From positions 124,001-188,000 of the forward strand of contig MEGD01000003.1 of the NCBI GenBank assembly GCA_001725355.1: DNA of 64,000 bases, read 5' to 3'. This document shows, piece by piece, positions 48,981 through 58,597 of the stretch. The DNA comes from Novosphingobium sp. SCN 66-18 (GTDB lineage: Bacteria; Pseudomonadota; Alphaproteobacteria; Sphingomonadales; Sphingomonadaceae). The notes beneath the pieces are model-generated. The model was not told the DNA's origin. It was given only the letters and a program-made list of their open reading frames with translations, and did no database searches. Positions within the stretch are counted from its first letter, which is position 1, and each line of letters begins with the position of its first letter. The translations under genes were made by a program, and so were the position numbers.

Positions 48981-49346
48981 TGCGCGCTGCGGGCCTATCT
49001 GCGCTATTGCTCCCGCGATGATTATGGAACGGAGCCCGAGCAGGTTTCGACATGGGCGGGCGTCCACTATTTCGCCGCACGGCGCGGGTGGGCGGCGAAT
49101 GGCGATGGGGATCGCGAACTGACCTGGCCCGAAGGCAACGCGCGGTTGGCGGGATTGATGGCCGGGCGCATACGATCCGCGATCCGCACCGGGCGATCGG
49201 TGGGCCGGCATACGTCGCATGAACGAACGGGCGGTTTCGACGCACCAACCATGGACCGCAAACGTCCGGTATGGCGGCGTTTCTCGAAGAAGCTCTTAGG
49301 GCTCGGCGCGCTGGTGCGGCTAGATCGTATCTGCTTGTCGGCATAG
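48981..49346 (+). pseudogene. Fragment of a flavin amine-oxidase-like protein
   Basis: From about 48987 the plus strand reads LRAYLRYCSRDDYGTEPEQV, then STWAGVHYFAARRG and LTWPEGNARLAGLM. This strongly resembles an internal part of FAD-dependent NAD(P)-binding oxidoreductases (the W-AG-HYFA and TWPEGN pattern). It has no start, no FAD motif and loses similarity after about 49150, although the frame stays open to a TAG at 49346. The fragment abuts the IS630 remnant, so insertion or deletion probably destroyed the gene. Confidence 0.5.
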
Positions 49347-49425
49347 GCAGTGCCCGCTGGTCCCCTCGCACCCGAGAGTGACGAACAGCACCAGCGCCAA
49401 CATGACATGAATTTACGGGCCACAT

Positions 49426-50448
49426 TCAATCCTTGAGCATGTCGAGCGCGATGTCGACGATCATGTCTTCCTGACCGCCGACCATCTTGCGGCGTCCCAC
49501 TTCGGCGAGGATCGCGCGGGTATCGACGCCATAGTCCTGGCTGGCCTTTTCGGCATGGCGAAGGAAGCTGGAATAGACACCGGCGTAGCCAAGGGTGAGC
49601 GTTTCGCGATCGACGCGGACCGGGCGATCCTGAAGCGGCCGGACGAGATCCTCAGCCGCGTCCATCAGAGCGTAGAGGTCACAGCCGTGGTTCCAGCCCA
49701 TGCGGTCGGCAGCGGCGATGAACACTTCGAGCGGAGCATTGCCCGCGCCAGCCCCCATTCCGGCAAGGCTCGCATCGACGCGGACTGCCCCGTTCTGCAC
49801 GGCGATGATCGAGTTGGCGACGCCGAGAGAGAGGTTGTGGTGCGCATGGACGCCACGCTGGGTTTCGGGCTTGAGCACGCGGTCGTAGGCCTGCAGGCGA
49901 GCAGTATATTCGTCCATGTTCATCGCGCCACCGCTGTCGGTGACGTAGACGCAGTGCGCACCGTATTCTTCCATCAGCTTGGCCTGACCGGCCAGCGCCT
50001 CGGGCGTGGTCATGTGGCTCATCATCAGAAAGCCGGACACGTCCATGCCCAGGTTGCGCGCGGCCTCGATGTGCTGCTTGGAAACATCCGCCTCGGTGCA
50101 GTGCGTGGCGATGCGGACCGACTTCACGCCCATTTCGCAGGCATGCTTGAGGTCGTGCACGGTGCCGATGCCGGGCAGCAGCAGCGTGGTCAGCACGCTG
50201 TGATCGAGCACGTCGGCCACGGCACCGATCCAGTCCCAGTCGGTATAGGCGCCAAAGCCGTAGTTGAAGCTGGAGCCTTGCAGGCCATCACCATGGGCCA
50301 CCTCGATCGCGTCGACCTTGGCGGCATCGAGAGCGCGCGCGATCTTCTGCACCTGTTCGAGGCCGTACTGGTGGCGGATGGCATGCATGCCATCGCGCAG
50401 GGTGACATCCTGAATGTAGAGCTTGGTTTGCATCGGATCGAAAGTCAT
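49426..50448 (-). CDS. dmpG: 4-hydroxy-2-oxovalerate aldolase
   Basis: A 340-residue HMGL-type metal-dependent aldolase of the DmpG/BphI/MhpE group. It cleaves 4-hydroxy-2-oxoacids to pyruvate and an aldehyde, usually acetaldehyde. The motif [14 protein letters not shown] holds the Arg18/Asp19/His22 site, and [11 protein letters not shown] holds metal ligands His201 and His203. The C-terminal domain contacts the dehydrogenase partner and channels the aldehyde to it. The ATG at 50448 overlaps the stop of that dehydrogenase by 4 bp. It is the last gene of the leftward meta-cleavage operon. Confidence 0.94.
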   Translation of the reverse strand: MTFDPMQTKLYIQDVTLRDGMHAIRHQYGLEQVQKIARALDAAKVDAIEVAHGDGLQGSSFNYGFGAYTDWDWIGAVADVLDHSVLTTLLLPGIGTVHDLKHACEMGVKSVRIATHCTEADVSKQHIEAARNLGMDVSGFLMMSHMTTPEALAGQAKLMEEYGAHCVYVTDSGGAMNMDEYTARLQAYDRVLKPETQRGVHAHHNLSLGVANSIIAVQNGAVRVDASLAGMGAGAGNAPLEVFIAAADRMGWNHGCDLYALMDAAEDLVRPLQDRPVRVDRETLTLGYAGVYSSFLRHAEKASQDYGVDTRAILAEVGRRKMVGGQEDMIVDIALDMLKD

Positions 50449-51386
50449 GCGGCAACTCCCGCGAAGTGGCGGATGGCGATCTTCTCGGCGGTCTTGAGCG
50501 CGGCCGAGGTCATGATGTCGAGGTTGCCGGCATAGGCAGGCAGGTAATGCGCCGCGCCTTCGACCTCGAGGAATACGGTGACCTTCAGGCCGGTGAAGCT
50601 GCCGCCCATTTCGGGGATGCGCAGTGGCTGGTTGCCGCCAACAGTTTCGAACTGCACAGCCTGCTTCAATCGATACCCGGGCACATAAGCCTGCACGTCC
50701 GCCACCATTGCTTCGATGCTGGCGCGGATCGCCTCGCGATCGGCATCCTCGCACAGGCAATAGACCGTATCGCGCATGATCAGCGGCGGTTCGGCGGGGT
50801 TGAGAATGATGATCGCCTTGCCACGCGTGGCGCCGCCCACGTCCATGATCGCCTGGCTGGTGGTTTCGGTGAACTCGTCGATGTTGGCGCGCGTGCCGGG
50901 CCCGGCGCTCTTGGAACTGATCGAGGCTACGATCTCCCCATAGTAAACCTTGGCCACGCGATTGACCGCGGCGACGATGGGGATCGTCGCCTGGCCGCCA
51001 CAGGTGACCATGTTGACGTTCATGGCATCGAGGTTCGTTTCGCCATTGACCGGCGGCACGGTGTAGGGGCCGATGGCGGCGGGGGTGAGGTCGATCACCC
51101 GCTTGCCGTGGGCCTGCAACACCGCGTTGTTGCGCTGGTGGGCACCGGCGCTGGTGGCGTCGAAGACGATCCCGATGTCCGCGAACTCGGGCATGGCGAC
51201 AAGGCCGTCGATGCCGTCGTGCGTCACCGCCACGCCCATGCGCGCGGCGCGCTTGAGGCCGTCGCTTTCCGGGTCGATGCCGACGAAGGCGCCCATTTCG
51301 AGCACATCCGAGAGACGCATGATCTTGATCATCAGGTCGGTGCCGATATTGCCGGAACCGATGATCGCCACTTTGGTCTTGCCCAT
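50445..51386 (-). CDS. dmpF: Acetaldehyde dehydrogenase (CoA-acylating)
   Basis: A 313-residue acylating dehydrogenase of the DmpF/BphJ/MhpF type. The NAD motif [16 protein letters not shown] is at the N-terminus and the catalytic Cys129 is in [30 protein letters not shown] and the C-terminal [10 protein letters not shown] are typical. It converts acetaldehyde (or propanal) made by the aldolase to acetyl-CoA (or propionyl-CoA) inside the same complex. The ATG at 51386 begins [10 protein letters not shown]. It lies 4 bp from the hydratase gene and overlaps the aldolase gene. Confidence 0.94.
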   Translation of the reverse strand: MGKTKVAIIGSGNIGTDLMIKIMRLSDVLEMGAFVGIDPESDGLKRAARMGVAVTHDGIDGLVAMPEFADIGIVFDATSAGAHQRNNAVLQAHGKRVIDLTPAAIGPYTVPPVNGETNLDAMNVNMVTCGGQATIPIVAAVNRVAKVYYGEIVASISSKSAGPGTRANIDEFTETTSQAIMDVGGATRGKAIIILNPAEPPLIMRDTVYCLCEDADREAIRASIEAMVADVQAYVPGYRLKQAVQFETVGGNQPLRIPEMGGSFTGLKVTVFLEVEGAAHYLPAYAGNLDIMTSAALKTAEKIAIRHFAGVAA

Positions 51387-51390
51387 GATT

Positions 51391-52167
51391 TCAGGCCTTT
51401 GCGTAAGTGAAAGAGCAGGAGCCGATGCCCGCAATCTCGGCGCGGATTGCATCACCCGCCTTCAGCGTCACCATGGGGCCCAATGCACCGGTCAGCAGCA
51501 CGTCGCCGGCCTTGAGCGGTTCGCGGCTGGAAGCGAGCGTGCGCGCAAGCCACGCCGCTGCGTTAAGTGGATTGCCAAGCGCCGCCGATCCGATCCCGGT
51601 CGATGCGACGCTGTCATTCACCATCATCGCCATCGCAGCGCCTTCAAGGTCCAGCCCGTCCAGCGGCAGGCCCTGCTCGGCCAGCACGAAGAACGCGGAA
51701 GAGCCATTGTCGGCGACGGTATCGGCAAAGGTGATCTTCCAGTCGGCAATGCGACTGTCGACGATCTCGATCGCGGCATGCACGCTGGCCACGGCCGCCG
51801 CGACATTTTCCGGCGAGGTATCGACCAAAGGCAGATCCGCGCCCAGGACGAACGCGATCTCTGCCTCGGCCTTGGCCTGAATACAGAGCGCCGGATCAAG
51901 CCTGCCGCCATCTGCCACACGCATGTCGTCGAACAGGACGCCGAAATCGGGTTGGTCGACGCCCAGTTGCTTCTGCACCGCCTGCGCCGTCAGACCTGCC
52001 TTGCGTCCCACGATGCGACGGCCCTGAGCCTGCCAGTACCGTGTGTTGACCGCCTGCACCGCATAGGCGCCGTCGGCATCCAGCGGGGCAAGATATTCGC
52101 GAAGCGGAGCGATGGGACCCGCCTCGTAAGCGGCGCGCAGCAGTCTTGCCACGTGATCATAGTTCAT
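51391..52167 (-). CDS. 2-keto-4-pentenoate hydratase
   Basis: A 258-residue hydratase of the MhpD/DmpE family (related to fumarylacetoacetate hydrolase fold proteins). It adds water to 2-hydroxypenta-2,4-dienoate to give 4-hydroxy-2-oxovalerate, feeding the aldolase. Seen motifs are [34 protein letters not shown] with the metal-binding Glu pair, [16 protein letters not shown] and [16 protein letters not shown]. The ATG at 52167 gives [10 protein letters not shown], and the frame upstream overlaps intergenic DNA. The gene sits 67 bp downstream of the hydroxylase gene and 4 bp upstream of the dehydrogenase gene. Confidence 0.92.
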   Translation of the reverse strand: MNYDHVARLLRAAYEAGPIAPLREYLAPLDADGAYAVQAVNTRYWQAQGRRIVGRKAGLTAQAVQKQLGVDQPDFGVLFDDMRVADGGRLDPALCIQAKAEAEIAFVLGADLPLVDTSPENVAAAVASVHAAIEIVDSRIADWKITFADTVADNGSSAFFVLAEQGLPLDGLDLEGAAMAMMVNDSVASTGIGSAALGNPLNAAAWLARTLASSREPLKAGDVLLTGALGPMVTLKAGDAIRAEIAGIGSCSFTYAKA

Positions 52168-52234
52168 GGCACAATCTCCATAGTCGCCCCGGTCGCGAGG
52201 CGGGCCATTCCATGCAGTGGAAGGCAGCGCAGGT

Positions 52235-54085
52235 TCAGGCGTAGTGCGCCTTTTCCATTTCATCGAATTTTCTGGCCGGTTGTTCCACACCGCCCGACTT
52301 CATGAATTCATGGCCCGATGCATTGCGGCCCAATATGCTGGCAAGGGCTGCGCGCAGGTCCGCCTGGGCTGTCTCACCAAGCGATCGGGCGCGCCATCCG
52401 ACATAGACGTCGGGCCGCACGAGCAGCGCACCGCTCTCCTCTACCTCGCTGATGCGGACGTAGTCGCCATAGAGGTCCTGATAATCCTGCCCAAGGCCAA
52501 TCGTGACGACCTTGATGGGAACGCCCAGCTCGTCGGACACGGCCTTTGCGATTGCGCGCCAGCCCGCCCCGCTGTTGCCGGTTAGCAGGGTAAATTCGCC
52601 ACCGCCGCACACGTAGAGCGACGAGATCCTGGAATTGCCGCTGAACAGCCATGCATGGGGCAGGCGAGCACCGGGAAAACTGGTCGGCTGATAATAGATC
52701 TCGGGATCCTGCGCGAAGGGCGGCGGCGTCTCGTCTGCGGGTGCCGCCACCGCGCAGCTCTGGTATCGCTGGTTCATCTCGATGCCAGGGCAATCGAAGG
52801 TCCGGTAGGTGGCGGCGACGGCGTCCCGTAGCTGCTGACGCCGTTCGGTCAGGTTATCGTTGTCACCCTTCAGCATTTCGAAGCTGGCAGCGGAGACCGC
52901 GGGGTCTTCGGACAAGGTCGGGTTCAGTGCAGCGACGACCTTGTCGTAATGTTGCATCGCGCCAAAGGCGGCAGGGACGAACTCTTCCGCCACGGGGACG
53001 CGCTCCTGCGAATAGCTTTCCAGCAGCACGGGAGAAGCCATCCCTTTCAGGACATGGGCGAGCTTCCACGCAAGGTTGTAGCTGTCCTGCACCGAGGTGT
53101 TCGACCCCAGCCCCTTCAGTGGCGGGTGACGATGGACGGCGTCGCCGGCGCAGAACACGCGCCCCTTGTGAAAGCGCGTCGCCCAGCTCTCGTTGAAAGC
53201 CCAGAGCGCGACGGATTCAATCTGAATGGGGATGCTGTCGTCACCGATGAGCTTGTGCATCAGCCGCCGTGCTTCTGCATCGTCAATCTCGGGCGGGTTG
53301 TTGATGTCGAAGAAAGTGGTGCCCAGCCAGCGGGTCCAGGGGCGAACCATGCGCAGCGTGCCAGACATGATGCCGGCAGGGCCTTCGTCCGGTCGGAACA
53401 TCCAGTAGAGCGAACTCGGGCGGTGCTCGACGTACTTGGTTAGGTCGGCAGTGAACACGATGTTGGTCGCGCCCAGCTTGTCCATGTCGCCCTTGAACGG
53501 CAGCCCCAGTTGTGCCGCAACGGTCGAGCGCGCGCCATCGGTGCCGACAAGGTACTTGGAGCGGACGGAATATTCTGCACCCGTCAGCCGGTTCCGCAGG
53601 AAGGACGTGACGCCATCATCGTCCTGTTCGAACCGCACGAACTCGGTGTGGAACAACACCTCCGCACCCTTGTGTGCTGCGGCGCCTAGCAGGATGTTTT
53701 CCAGATAGTTCTGCGGCAGATCGACGTTGGTTTCCGGCGTGCCATAGGCATAGTTACAGCGGCGGCCAGGCTCGTTGCCCCAGGTGCGCAAGCGGCCGAA
53801 CTCGTCGCCCGCGAGAGTCTGGCACATCACATTCTCGCCCATCAGTTCGGTGGGCGCTGCGTAGAGCTTGACGTCGTCGATGATGCCGAGGTCGTGAAAG
53901 ACTTCCATCGCCCTGGGGTTGGTAATGTGGGCGCGCGGCGTCCGGCAAGTCCATCCGTAGCGGTTGATGACCACGGTACGAATGCCTGCCTTGGCCAGCG
54001 CCAACGCCATGGTGCCGCCGGCTGGCCCCGTGCCAACGATCAGTACCTCGGTTTCGTAGGCCGGTTGTTGAGCTGCTGAAGTCAT
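52235..54085 (-). CDS. FAD-dependent aromatic hydroxylase (PheA/TfdB-like)
   Basis: A 616-residue class A flavoprotein monooxygenase. The FAD motif VLIVGTGPAGGTMALALAKAG is at about residues 14-34. YLVGTDGARSTVA is the DG motif, and RVFCAGDAVHRHPPLKGLG is the GD motif that binds FAD ribityl. A C-terminal thioredoxin-like domain follows. The INRYGWTCRTPRAHITNPRAMEV segment matches 2,4-dichlorophenol 6-monooxygenase-type enzymes. It uses NAD(P)H and oxygen to hydroxylate a phenol to a catechol for the extradiol dioxygenase in the same operon. The ATG at 54085 was chosen at the fold start. Confidence 0.92.
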   Translation of the reverse strand: MTSAAQQPAYETEVLIVGTGPAGGTMALALAKAGIRTVVINRYGWTCRTPRAHITNPRAMEVFHDLGIIDDVKLYAAPTELMGENVMCQTLAGDEFGRLRTWGNEPGRRCNYAYGTPETNVDLPQNYLENILLGAAAHKGAEVLFHTEFVRFEQDDDGVTSFLRNRLTGAEYSVRSKYLVGTDGARSTVAAQLGLPFKGDMDKLGATNIVFTADLTKYVEHRPSSLYWMFRPDEGPAGIMSGTLRMVRPWTRWLGTTFFDINNPPEIDDAEARRLMHKLIGDDSIPIQIESVALWAFNESWATRFHKGRVFCAGDAVHRHPPLKGLGSNTSVQDSYNLAWKLAHVLKGMASPVLLESYSQERVPVAEEFVPAAFGAMQHYDKVVAALNPTLSEDPAVSAASFEMLKGDNDNLTERRQQLRDAVAATYRTFDCPGIEMNQRYQSCAVAAPADETPPPFAQDPEIYYQPTSFPGARLPHAWLFSGNSRISSLYVCGGGEFTLLTGNSGAGWRAIAKAVSDELGVPIKVVTIGLGQDYQDLYGDYVRISEVEESGALLVRPDVYVGWRARSLGETAQADLRAALASILGRNASGHEFMKSGGVEQPARKFDEMEKAHYA

Positions 54086-54201
54086 CACTGTTACCCTTTG
54101 AAATTGGAAGCTTGCCCGGTGATCCGCTGTGAGTAGGGGGCTGCAGTCCACGAATGGCAGGCGACCGGACCCAACCTCCCGATCCAGCGAATGCCCGACG
54201 G

Positions 54202-55056
54202 TCAGGTGTCGATGAAGGCTGCAAGCATGGTGTTGAAACGCGCCGCGTGTTCCAGCTGCGCCCAATGGCCACAGCGATTGAAAACGACGAGGCTGGAATT
54301 CGGCATGACACCTGACAAGCGCATGCCGTGCTCCACACCGACGGTCCGGTCGTCCCGGCCATGGATGAGCAATGCAGGCGTGGTCGCCTTGGCGAGGCCC
54401 GCGAAGACCTCATCCTGGCGTAAGCTGTCGATGTTCATCGCGGCGACACCCTTTAGGAAGTTCGCCAGGTGGGCACGGTTCGCCAGAGCGTTTTCGGATC
54501 GCTGGTTCATCAATTCCTCGGTCGCGTAGGCGGGGTCGAACACCATGACGTTGACCAGCTTGCGGAAATTCTCGGGGCTGGGATCCGCATAAGTGGCGAA
54601 CAGAACCTTCAGCCCCTCGGTGGCACCGCCGGGCTGGAAGAAAAGCTGCGGTCCGCCAGGCGCCGGAGCTCCCATGGTAATGCAATGGCTGACCCGTTCG
54701 TTGTGCAGCGCCGTCATCATCAGAGCAGCGAGCCCGCCCATCGAATTGCCGACTAGCGCGGCCTGCTCGATGCCGAGGCCGTCCATGAACAGCCGGATCG
54801 CTTCTACGTTTGCAACAAAACGGTTTTCCCCGGTCGGGTCATATTCGGACGATTTGCCCCATCCCGGAAAGTCGAGCAGGTAGACCTTGAAGCGCCGGGC
54901 AAGCACCTCGAAGTTGGGATTGAAATTGCTCCAGCCGCTGGCACCCGGTCCGGAACCGTGCAGCATAATCAGCGGATGTCCTTCGCCAGCAACGTGATAA
55001 TGCAATCGCCACCGCAGCGTGTCGATGTATCGGCTCGTCTGTGCTTCCGTGATCAT
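54202..55056 (-). CDS. Meta-cleavage product C-C bond hydrolase (MhpC/BphD-like)
   Basis: A 284-residue alpha/beta hydrolase of the carbon-carbon bond group. HGSGPGASGWSNFNPNFEVLA is the characteristic N-terminal motif. The nucleophile Ser105 is in GNSMGG, the acid in HGRDDRTVG and the His in CGHWAQLEH. It hydrolyses the ring-cleavage product into 2-hydroxypentadienoate (substrate of the hydratase) and a carboxylic acid. A hydrolase route with no semialdehyde dehydrogenase gene implies that the catechol carries a side chain. The ATG at 55056 follows AAGGA. Confidence 0.92.
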   Translation of the reverse strand: MITEAQTSRYIDTLRWRLHYHVAGEGHPLIMLHGSGPGASGWSNFNPNFEVLARRFKVYLLDFPGWGKSSEYDPTGENRFVANVEAIRLFMDGLGIEQAALVGNSMGGLAALMMTALHNERVSHCITMGAPAPGGPQLFFQPGGATEGLKVLFATYADPSPENFRKLVNVMVFDPAYATEELMNQRSENALANRAHLANFLKGVAAMNIDSLRQDEVFAGLAKATTPALLIHGRDDRTVGVEHGMRLSGVMPNSSLVVFNRCGHWAQLEHAARFNTMLAAFIDT

Positions 55057-55125
55057 CTTTTCATCCTTGATCGTCCGCGATCCATTCCATCGCAGCGAAT
55101 GGGGGGGAACATTGCCTGGCAGGGC

Positions 55126-55161
55126 TGGCCCCTGGGCGGGGAGAGGATCACCCAGGGGCCA
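55126..55161 (-). terminator. Long hairpin after TonB receptor 3, inside the meta operon
   Basis: Perfect 11-base arms TGGCCCCTGGG (55126-55136) and CCCAGGGGCCA (55151-55161) just after the receptor stop (55176). No T-run follows, so it may stabilise or punctuate the transcript between the receptor and hydrolase genes rather than fully stop it. Confidence 0.45.
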
Positions 55162-55175
55162 CCTTCACCTGGGCA

Positions 55176-57524
55176 TCAGTGCCTGAACGTGACCGTCAGT
55201 CCGTAAGTGGCGGGCATGCCGGCAACCCTGGAAACGGAGTCGATGACGTGCGACGCGCCGTTCCAGTAGTATTTGTTGGTGACGTTGCGCCCCCAGATTT
55301 CCGCGCGCCAGCTGTCGTTGCTGCTCTTGATGCCGGCGCGCAGGTTGAGCAGTGCATAGCTGTCGATTGCGAACAACGGATCGCTGCCGAATGCGGCAAC
55401 CGTCTTGGAGCGATAGTTCACGTCGGCCCCAAGAAAGCTGTCGATGGTGCCGCTGATAGGCACTTCGTAATCAAAGCCGCCTGAAAGCTGCCACCGAGGC
55501 GTATTCGGGAAGCCTTCACCCTTGAGGTCGACCATGACACCATAGGGATCGGGCGTCAGATAGCTGCGTGTCACCTTCGAGTTGATGTACGAGGCCGCAG
55601 CCCGCAGGCTTAACCCGGTCTTCGGCCGGATGGTCGTCGACAGTTCGAAGCCCGCAACGCGCGACTTGGGAACGTTCAGCAGCTTGGGCAATGTGCCGAA
55701 GGGGAAACCGCTATTGACGAAGCCCAGGATCTGCTTGTCGTGATAATCGTAATAGAAGCCCGCGCCCTCAAGCGTTACGCGGCGATCCAGCAGCGAGGTC
55801 TTGAACCCGGCTTCGTATGCCAGCACGGATTCCTGCGTTACCGGGACATATTGCGCCACCGATACCGACGGCACGCCGGCAAAGCTGCCCGCCTTGAAAC
55901 CTTTTGTCGCGTTCGCATAGAGCAGCAGGTCGCTGGACGGCTTCCAACTCACCCCCGCGCGCCAAGACAGGTTGTCCTGATCGAGCTTCCCCGGCACGTT
56001 GGAAACAGGGTTGAGGCCCACGTCTGCGGTTACGCATCCGCCGTTGGGAATCGAAACCGACGTGGGAACGCCCGACCCGATCGTCTGGAGTAGGCTGTAC
56101 AGGTTGCCGAAGGCTGTCGCGAGCGCCCCGTCGCCCGCGTCGAGCAGGCAGCCGTTGGCATTGCGGCGTTGGTCCGTATACCGCACCGAACCTTGGATCT
56201 TGAACGCCGGTGCGATCTCGTAGTCCACGCTTGCAAACACCGCCGAGGTCTTGATCTTCTGATTGTTGCGGATCACGAAATCGCGGTAGCGGCTCACGAA
56301 TGCAGGCGTGGCGACGCCAGAGTTACTGGCCCATTCATGGCCCAGCTGATCTTCGTTTGCCGTATCGTGCTGGTAGTTTCCGCCAATCATCCATTTGAGG
56401 CCCGACGTGCCGCCGGATAGGCGAAGTTCCTGCGAGAAGGAATCGATGTCGGACTTGATGAAGAAGAACAGGTCGTTGAACGCAACGCCGTCGGAATCGT
56501 TGGGATTGCGTCCGCGGAAGTCGGTATAGGCGGTGATCGAGGTCAGCGAGATGTTCGGCGACAATTCGAGATCGGCCCGTACCGAGGCCTGATAAAGCCG
56601 GTCATCATGGCGGAAATCGACACCGGGATCCCAATCGGCCACGCGCGCTTTGTTCGGTGCCCGGACAGCTGTCGCAAAGAAGGCCTTTTCTTCGGGGAAG
56701 CCCACCGGGTTGGTCGGCGCATAGGCGATGAACTGGGCGGCCTGGCTGTCGGACTTGTCGATCCAGCCATTGAGGTTGAACTGCAACGTCAGCTTGTCGC
56801 TGGGCTGGGCATCGAGCAGCAAGCGTCCGGTGGTGAAATTGCGGCGGCCGAGCGTATCATTGCGGGTCTGGCTGTACTGCCAGTCGCCCCGGTCTTCATG
56901 CCGTACCGCAAGCCGGGCCTTGACTCCTTCCGCCAGCGGACCGCTCACATAGCCGTCGACATCGAACTGGTTGAAACGACCGTAGGTGGCGCTTGCGCCA
57001 AACCTGAAATCGTCGGTGGGGCGCGCAGCGATGTAGTTGATCGCGCCGCCAGTGGAATTTTGCCCGAACAGGGTGCCCTGCGGCCCCTTCAGCACTTCCA
57101 CCCGCTCAAGGTCGAGCGAGGCGCCGGGCGTCATGACCGAATAGGGCAGTGGCACCTGATCCACATAGACGCTGACCGTCGGGCTGACCCCGGTAGAGGT
57201 GTCGTAGAAGCCGATCCCACGGATAGTGAACACCGGCGGACCATAGGCGCTCTGCTGGGCCGTGAAGCCGGGAACGACCCTTTCCAGATCGGCGGTCGAC
57301 GTCACGCCCCGCGAACGCAGCTGCTCGCCGGTGGCGGCAGTGAGCGAGATCGGAACGTCCGACAACCGTTCACTGCGCTTCTGCGCCGTGACGATGATGT
57401 CGCCATCGGCTTCCTGACTTGCGGCGCCGGCTTCCTCCGCACACACCGCCGGCGCATGCAGCAATCCGGCGGCGATCGCCAAGACAGCGGCTTGTCGGCC
57501 GAATTGAACGCGCTTGATGTTCAT
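55176..57524 (-). CDS. TonB-dependent outer-membrane receptor 3 (in aromatic operon)
   Basis: A 782-residue receptor. The signal peptide (ending PAVCAEEA) is followed by the plug beginning IIVTAQKRSERLSDVPISL. VEVLKGPQGTLFGQNSTGG and a barrel ending TYGLTVTFRH follow. Its position as the second gene of the meta-cleavage operon suggests that it imports the aromatic substrate across the outer membrane. This is an inference, since such transport by these receptors in sphingomonads is known only for a few compounds such as lignin-derived aromatics. Hairpins flank the gene on both sides, hinting at separate control of its level. Confidence 0.92.
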   Translation of the reverse strand: MNIKRVQFGRQAAVLAIAAGLLHAPAVCAEEAGAASQEADGDIIVTAQKRSERLSDVPISLTAATGEQLRSRGVTSTADLERVVPGFTAQQSAYGPPVFTIRGIGFYDTSTGVSPTVSVYVDQVPLPYSVMTPGASLDLERVEVLKGPQGTLFGQNSTGGAINYIAARPTDDFRFGASATYGRFNQFDVDGYVSGPLAEGVKARLAVRHEDRGDWQYSQTRNDTLGRRNFTTGRLLLDAQPSDKLTLQFNLNGWIDKSDSQAAQFIAYAPTNPVGFPEEKAFFATAVRAPNKARVADWDPGVDFRHDDRLYQASVRADLELSPNISLTSITAYTDFRGRNPNDSDGVAFNDLFFFIKSDIDSFSQELRLSGGTSGLKWMIGGNYQHDTANEDQLGHEWASNSGVATPAFVSRYRDFVIRNNQKIKTSAVFASVDYEIAPAFKIQGSVRYTDQRRNANGCLLDAGDGALATAFGNLYSLLQTIGSGVPTSVSIPNGGCVTADVGLNPVSNVPGKLDQDNLSWRAGVSWKPSSDLLLYANATKGFKAGSFAGVPSVSVAQYVPVTQESVLAYEAGFKTSLLDRRVTLEGAGFYYDYHDKQILGFVNSGFPFGTLPKLLNVPKSRVAGFELSTTIRPKTGLSLRAAASYINSKVTRSYLTPDPYGVMVDLKGEGFPNTPRWQLSGGFDYEVPISGTIDSFLGADVNYRSKTVAAFGSDPLFAIDSYALLNLRAGIKSSNDSWRAEIWGRNVTNKYYWNGASHVIDSVSRVAGMPATYGLTVTFRH

Positions 57525-57555
57525 CGAATTCTCCCTTGCGGCTTATGGCTTTTTG

Positions 57556-57584
57556 TCCGCGCCCGTCAGTTGCTCGGGCGCGGA
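57556..57584 (-). other. Perfect hairpin between dioxygenase and TonB receptor genes
   Basis: Ten-base arms TCCGCGCCCG (57556-57565) and CGGGCGCGGA (57575-57584) with a 9-base loop in the 97-bp gap. On the operon strand it is followed by CAAAAAG, not a T-run, so it is more likely an mRNA processing or stability element than a terminator. Confidence 0.5.
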
Positions 57585-57621
57585 AGTGAAATGCGGCGGT
57601 CTCAAAATCGCAGGACGGTCA

Positions 57622-58524
57622 TCAAAGACCGGACTGCGCACCCATGCGGTGCCCCCAGGAGCTCAACTCGCTGTAGGTCTTGATTTCCCAATCGCGGTCA
57701 TCGACGACGATCGCGCCCCATCCGCACTCGATCGAGAAGCCGGAAGGGGTGCGTGCGTAGAACGACGTCATCCGGTCGTTCGGGTGATGACCGAGACTAT
57801 GCTCGATCGGAATGCCGGCATCGACGCAGCGATCGAGGCACAGTCCGACATCCTCCAGGCTTTTGAACTGGACCATGATGTGGTGCACGCGCTTGGGCGT
57901 CGGCATCGCGGTCACCGCGACGGAATGGTGACGGCCAGTGCGCGCACGGATAAAGGTGCCTTCGACATCGACGCCGGGCAGGTAATCCTTTTCCTTGATG
58001 TAATCGCTGACCTTGAGGTCGAGCATCTGCTCGTAGAAGGCAACGGTGTCGGCCGGGTTGCGCGCGTTCTGCAGATAATGGCCCACGCCGAGCCTGCCGG
58101 TTTCGAAGCCGCCGCCAACGAGCAGGCGAGACGCGAAGGCGCGCGCCATCGTGGCATGCCTGGCGCCAGTGAAGAACTCATGCCGTAAGCCATCGGGATC
58201 GACGCACCAGTACAGGCACTCGACCATCCGTGCGTCGCGCTCCTGCGCGGAACACTCGTGCACGGCCAGCCCCTTTACACGGAGGGACGTTACGAAATCT
58301 TCGAGTTCCCGGACCGAATCCACCGCCCAGCCGGCCACGGCAAGATCGTCGTCGTCACTGCGGAAGATCTGCAACCTGTATTCGAGTTCGTCCAGGCGGA
58401 TGAGAAGGCCGCCGTCGGCCGTGCGGTGACAAATGCCACCCAGGATCGCGCTGGCGAAATGCTCCCACGCATCAAGATCGCTCGCAGCGATGCACATGTA
58501 TCCCAGATTGGAAATTGGCGACAT
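57622..58524 (-). CDS. Extradiol ring-cleavage dioxygenase (BphC-like, type I)
   Basis: A 300-residue two-domain vicinal oxygen chelate enzyme. Metal ligands are His149 (GRLGVGHYLQN), His214 or His215 (KRVHHIMVQF) and Glu266 (SGFSIECGWG), the spacing of 2,3-dihydroxybiphenyl 1,2-dioxygenase-type enzymes. It opens a catechol ring next to the hydroxyls using Fe(II) and oxygen. It is the first gene of the operon. A sigma-54 promoter (58582-58597) lies about 58 bases upstream, and a divergent sigma-54 activator gene lies beyond. Confidence 0.93.
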   Translation of the reverse strand: MSPISNLGYMCIAASDLDAWEHFASAILGGICHRTADGGLLIRLDELEYRLQIFRSDDDDLAVAGWAVDSVRELEDFVTSLRVKGLAVHECSAQERDARMVECLYWCVDPDGLRHEFFTGARHATMARAFASRLLVGGGFETGRLGVGHYLQNARNPADTVAFYEQMLDLKVSDYIKEKDYLPGVDVEGTFIRARTGRHHSVAVTAMPTPKRVHHIMVQFKSLEDVGLCLDRCVDAGIPIEHSLGHHPNDRMTSFYARTPSGFSIECGWGAIVVDDRDWEIKTYSELSSWGHRMGAQSGL

Positions 58525-58581
58525 TCAGACCTCACCCATGCTTATGAAGGCCAGCGTCCGGCCTGCGTTTGGATGAGACAC

Positions 58582-58597
58582 AGCAAAGGGCATGCCA
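58582..58597 (-). promoter_or_regulatory. Sigma-54 (-24/-12) promoter of the meta-cleavage operon
   Basis: The minus strand reads TGGCATGCCCTTTGCT: GG at 58596-58595 and GC at 58584-58583 with exactly ten bases between, matching TGGCAC-N5-TTGCA with two mismatches. The predicted start is near 58571, about 47 bases before the dioxygenase ATG. Confidence 0.78.

Noticed and set aside
54086-54201. Extra sigma-54 promoter before the hydroxylase gene
   Set aside because: No GG-N10-GC pair with flanking consensus bases on the operon strand.
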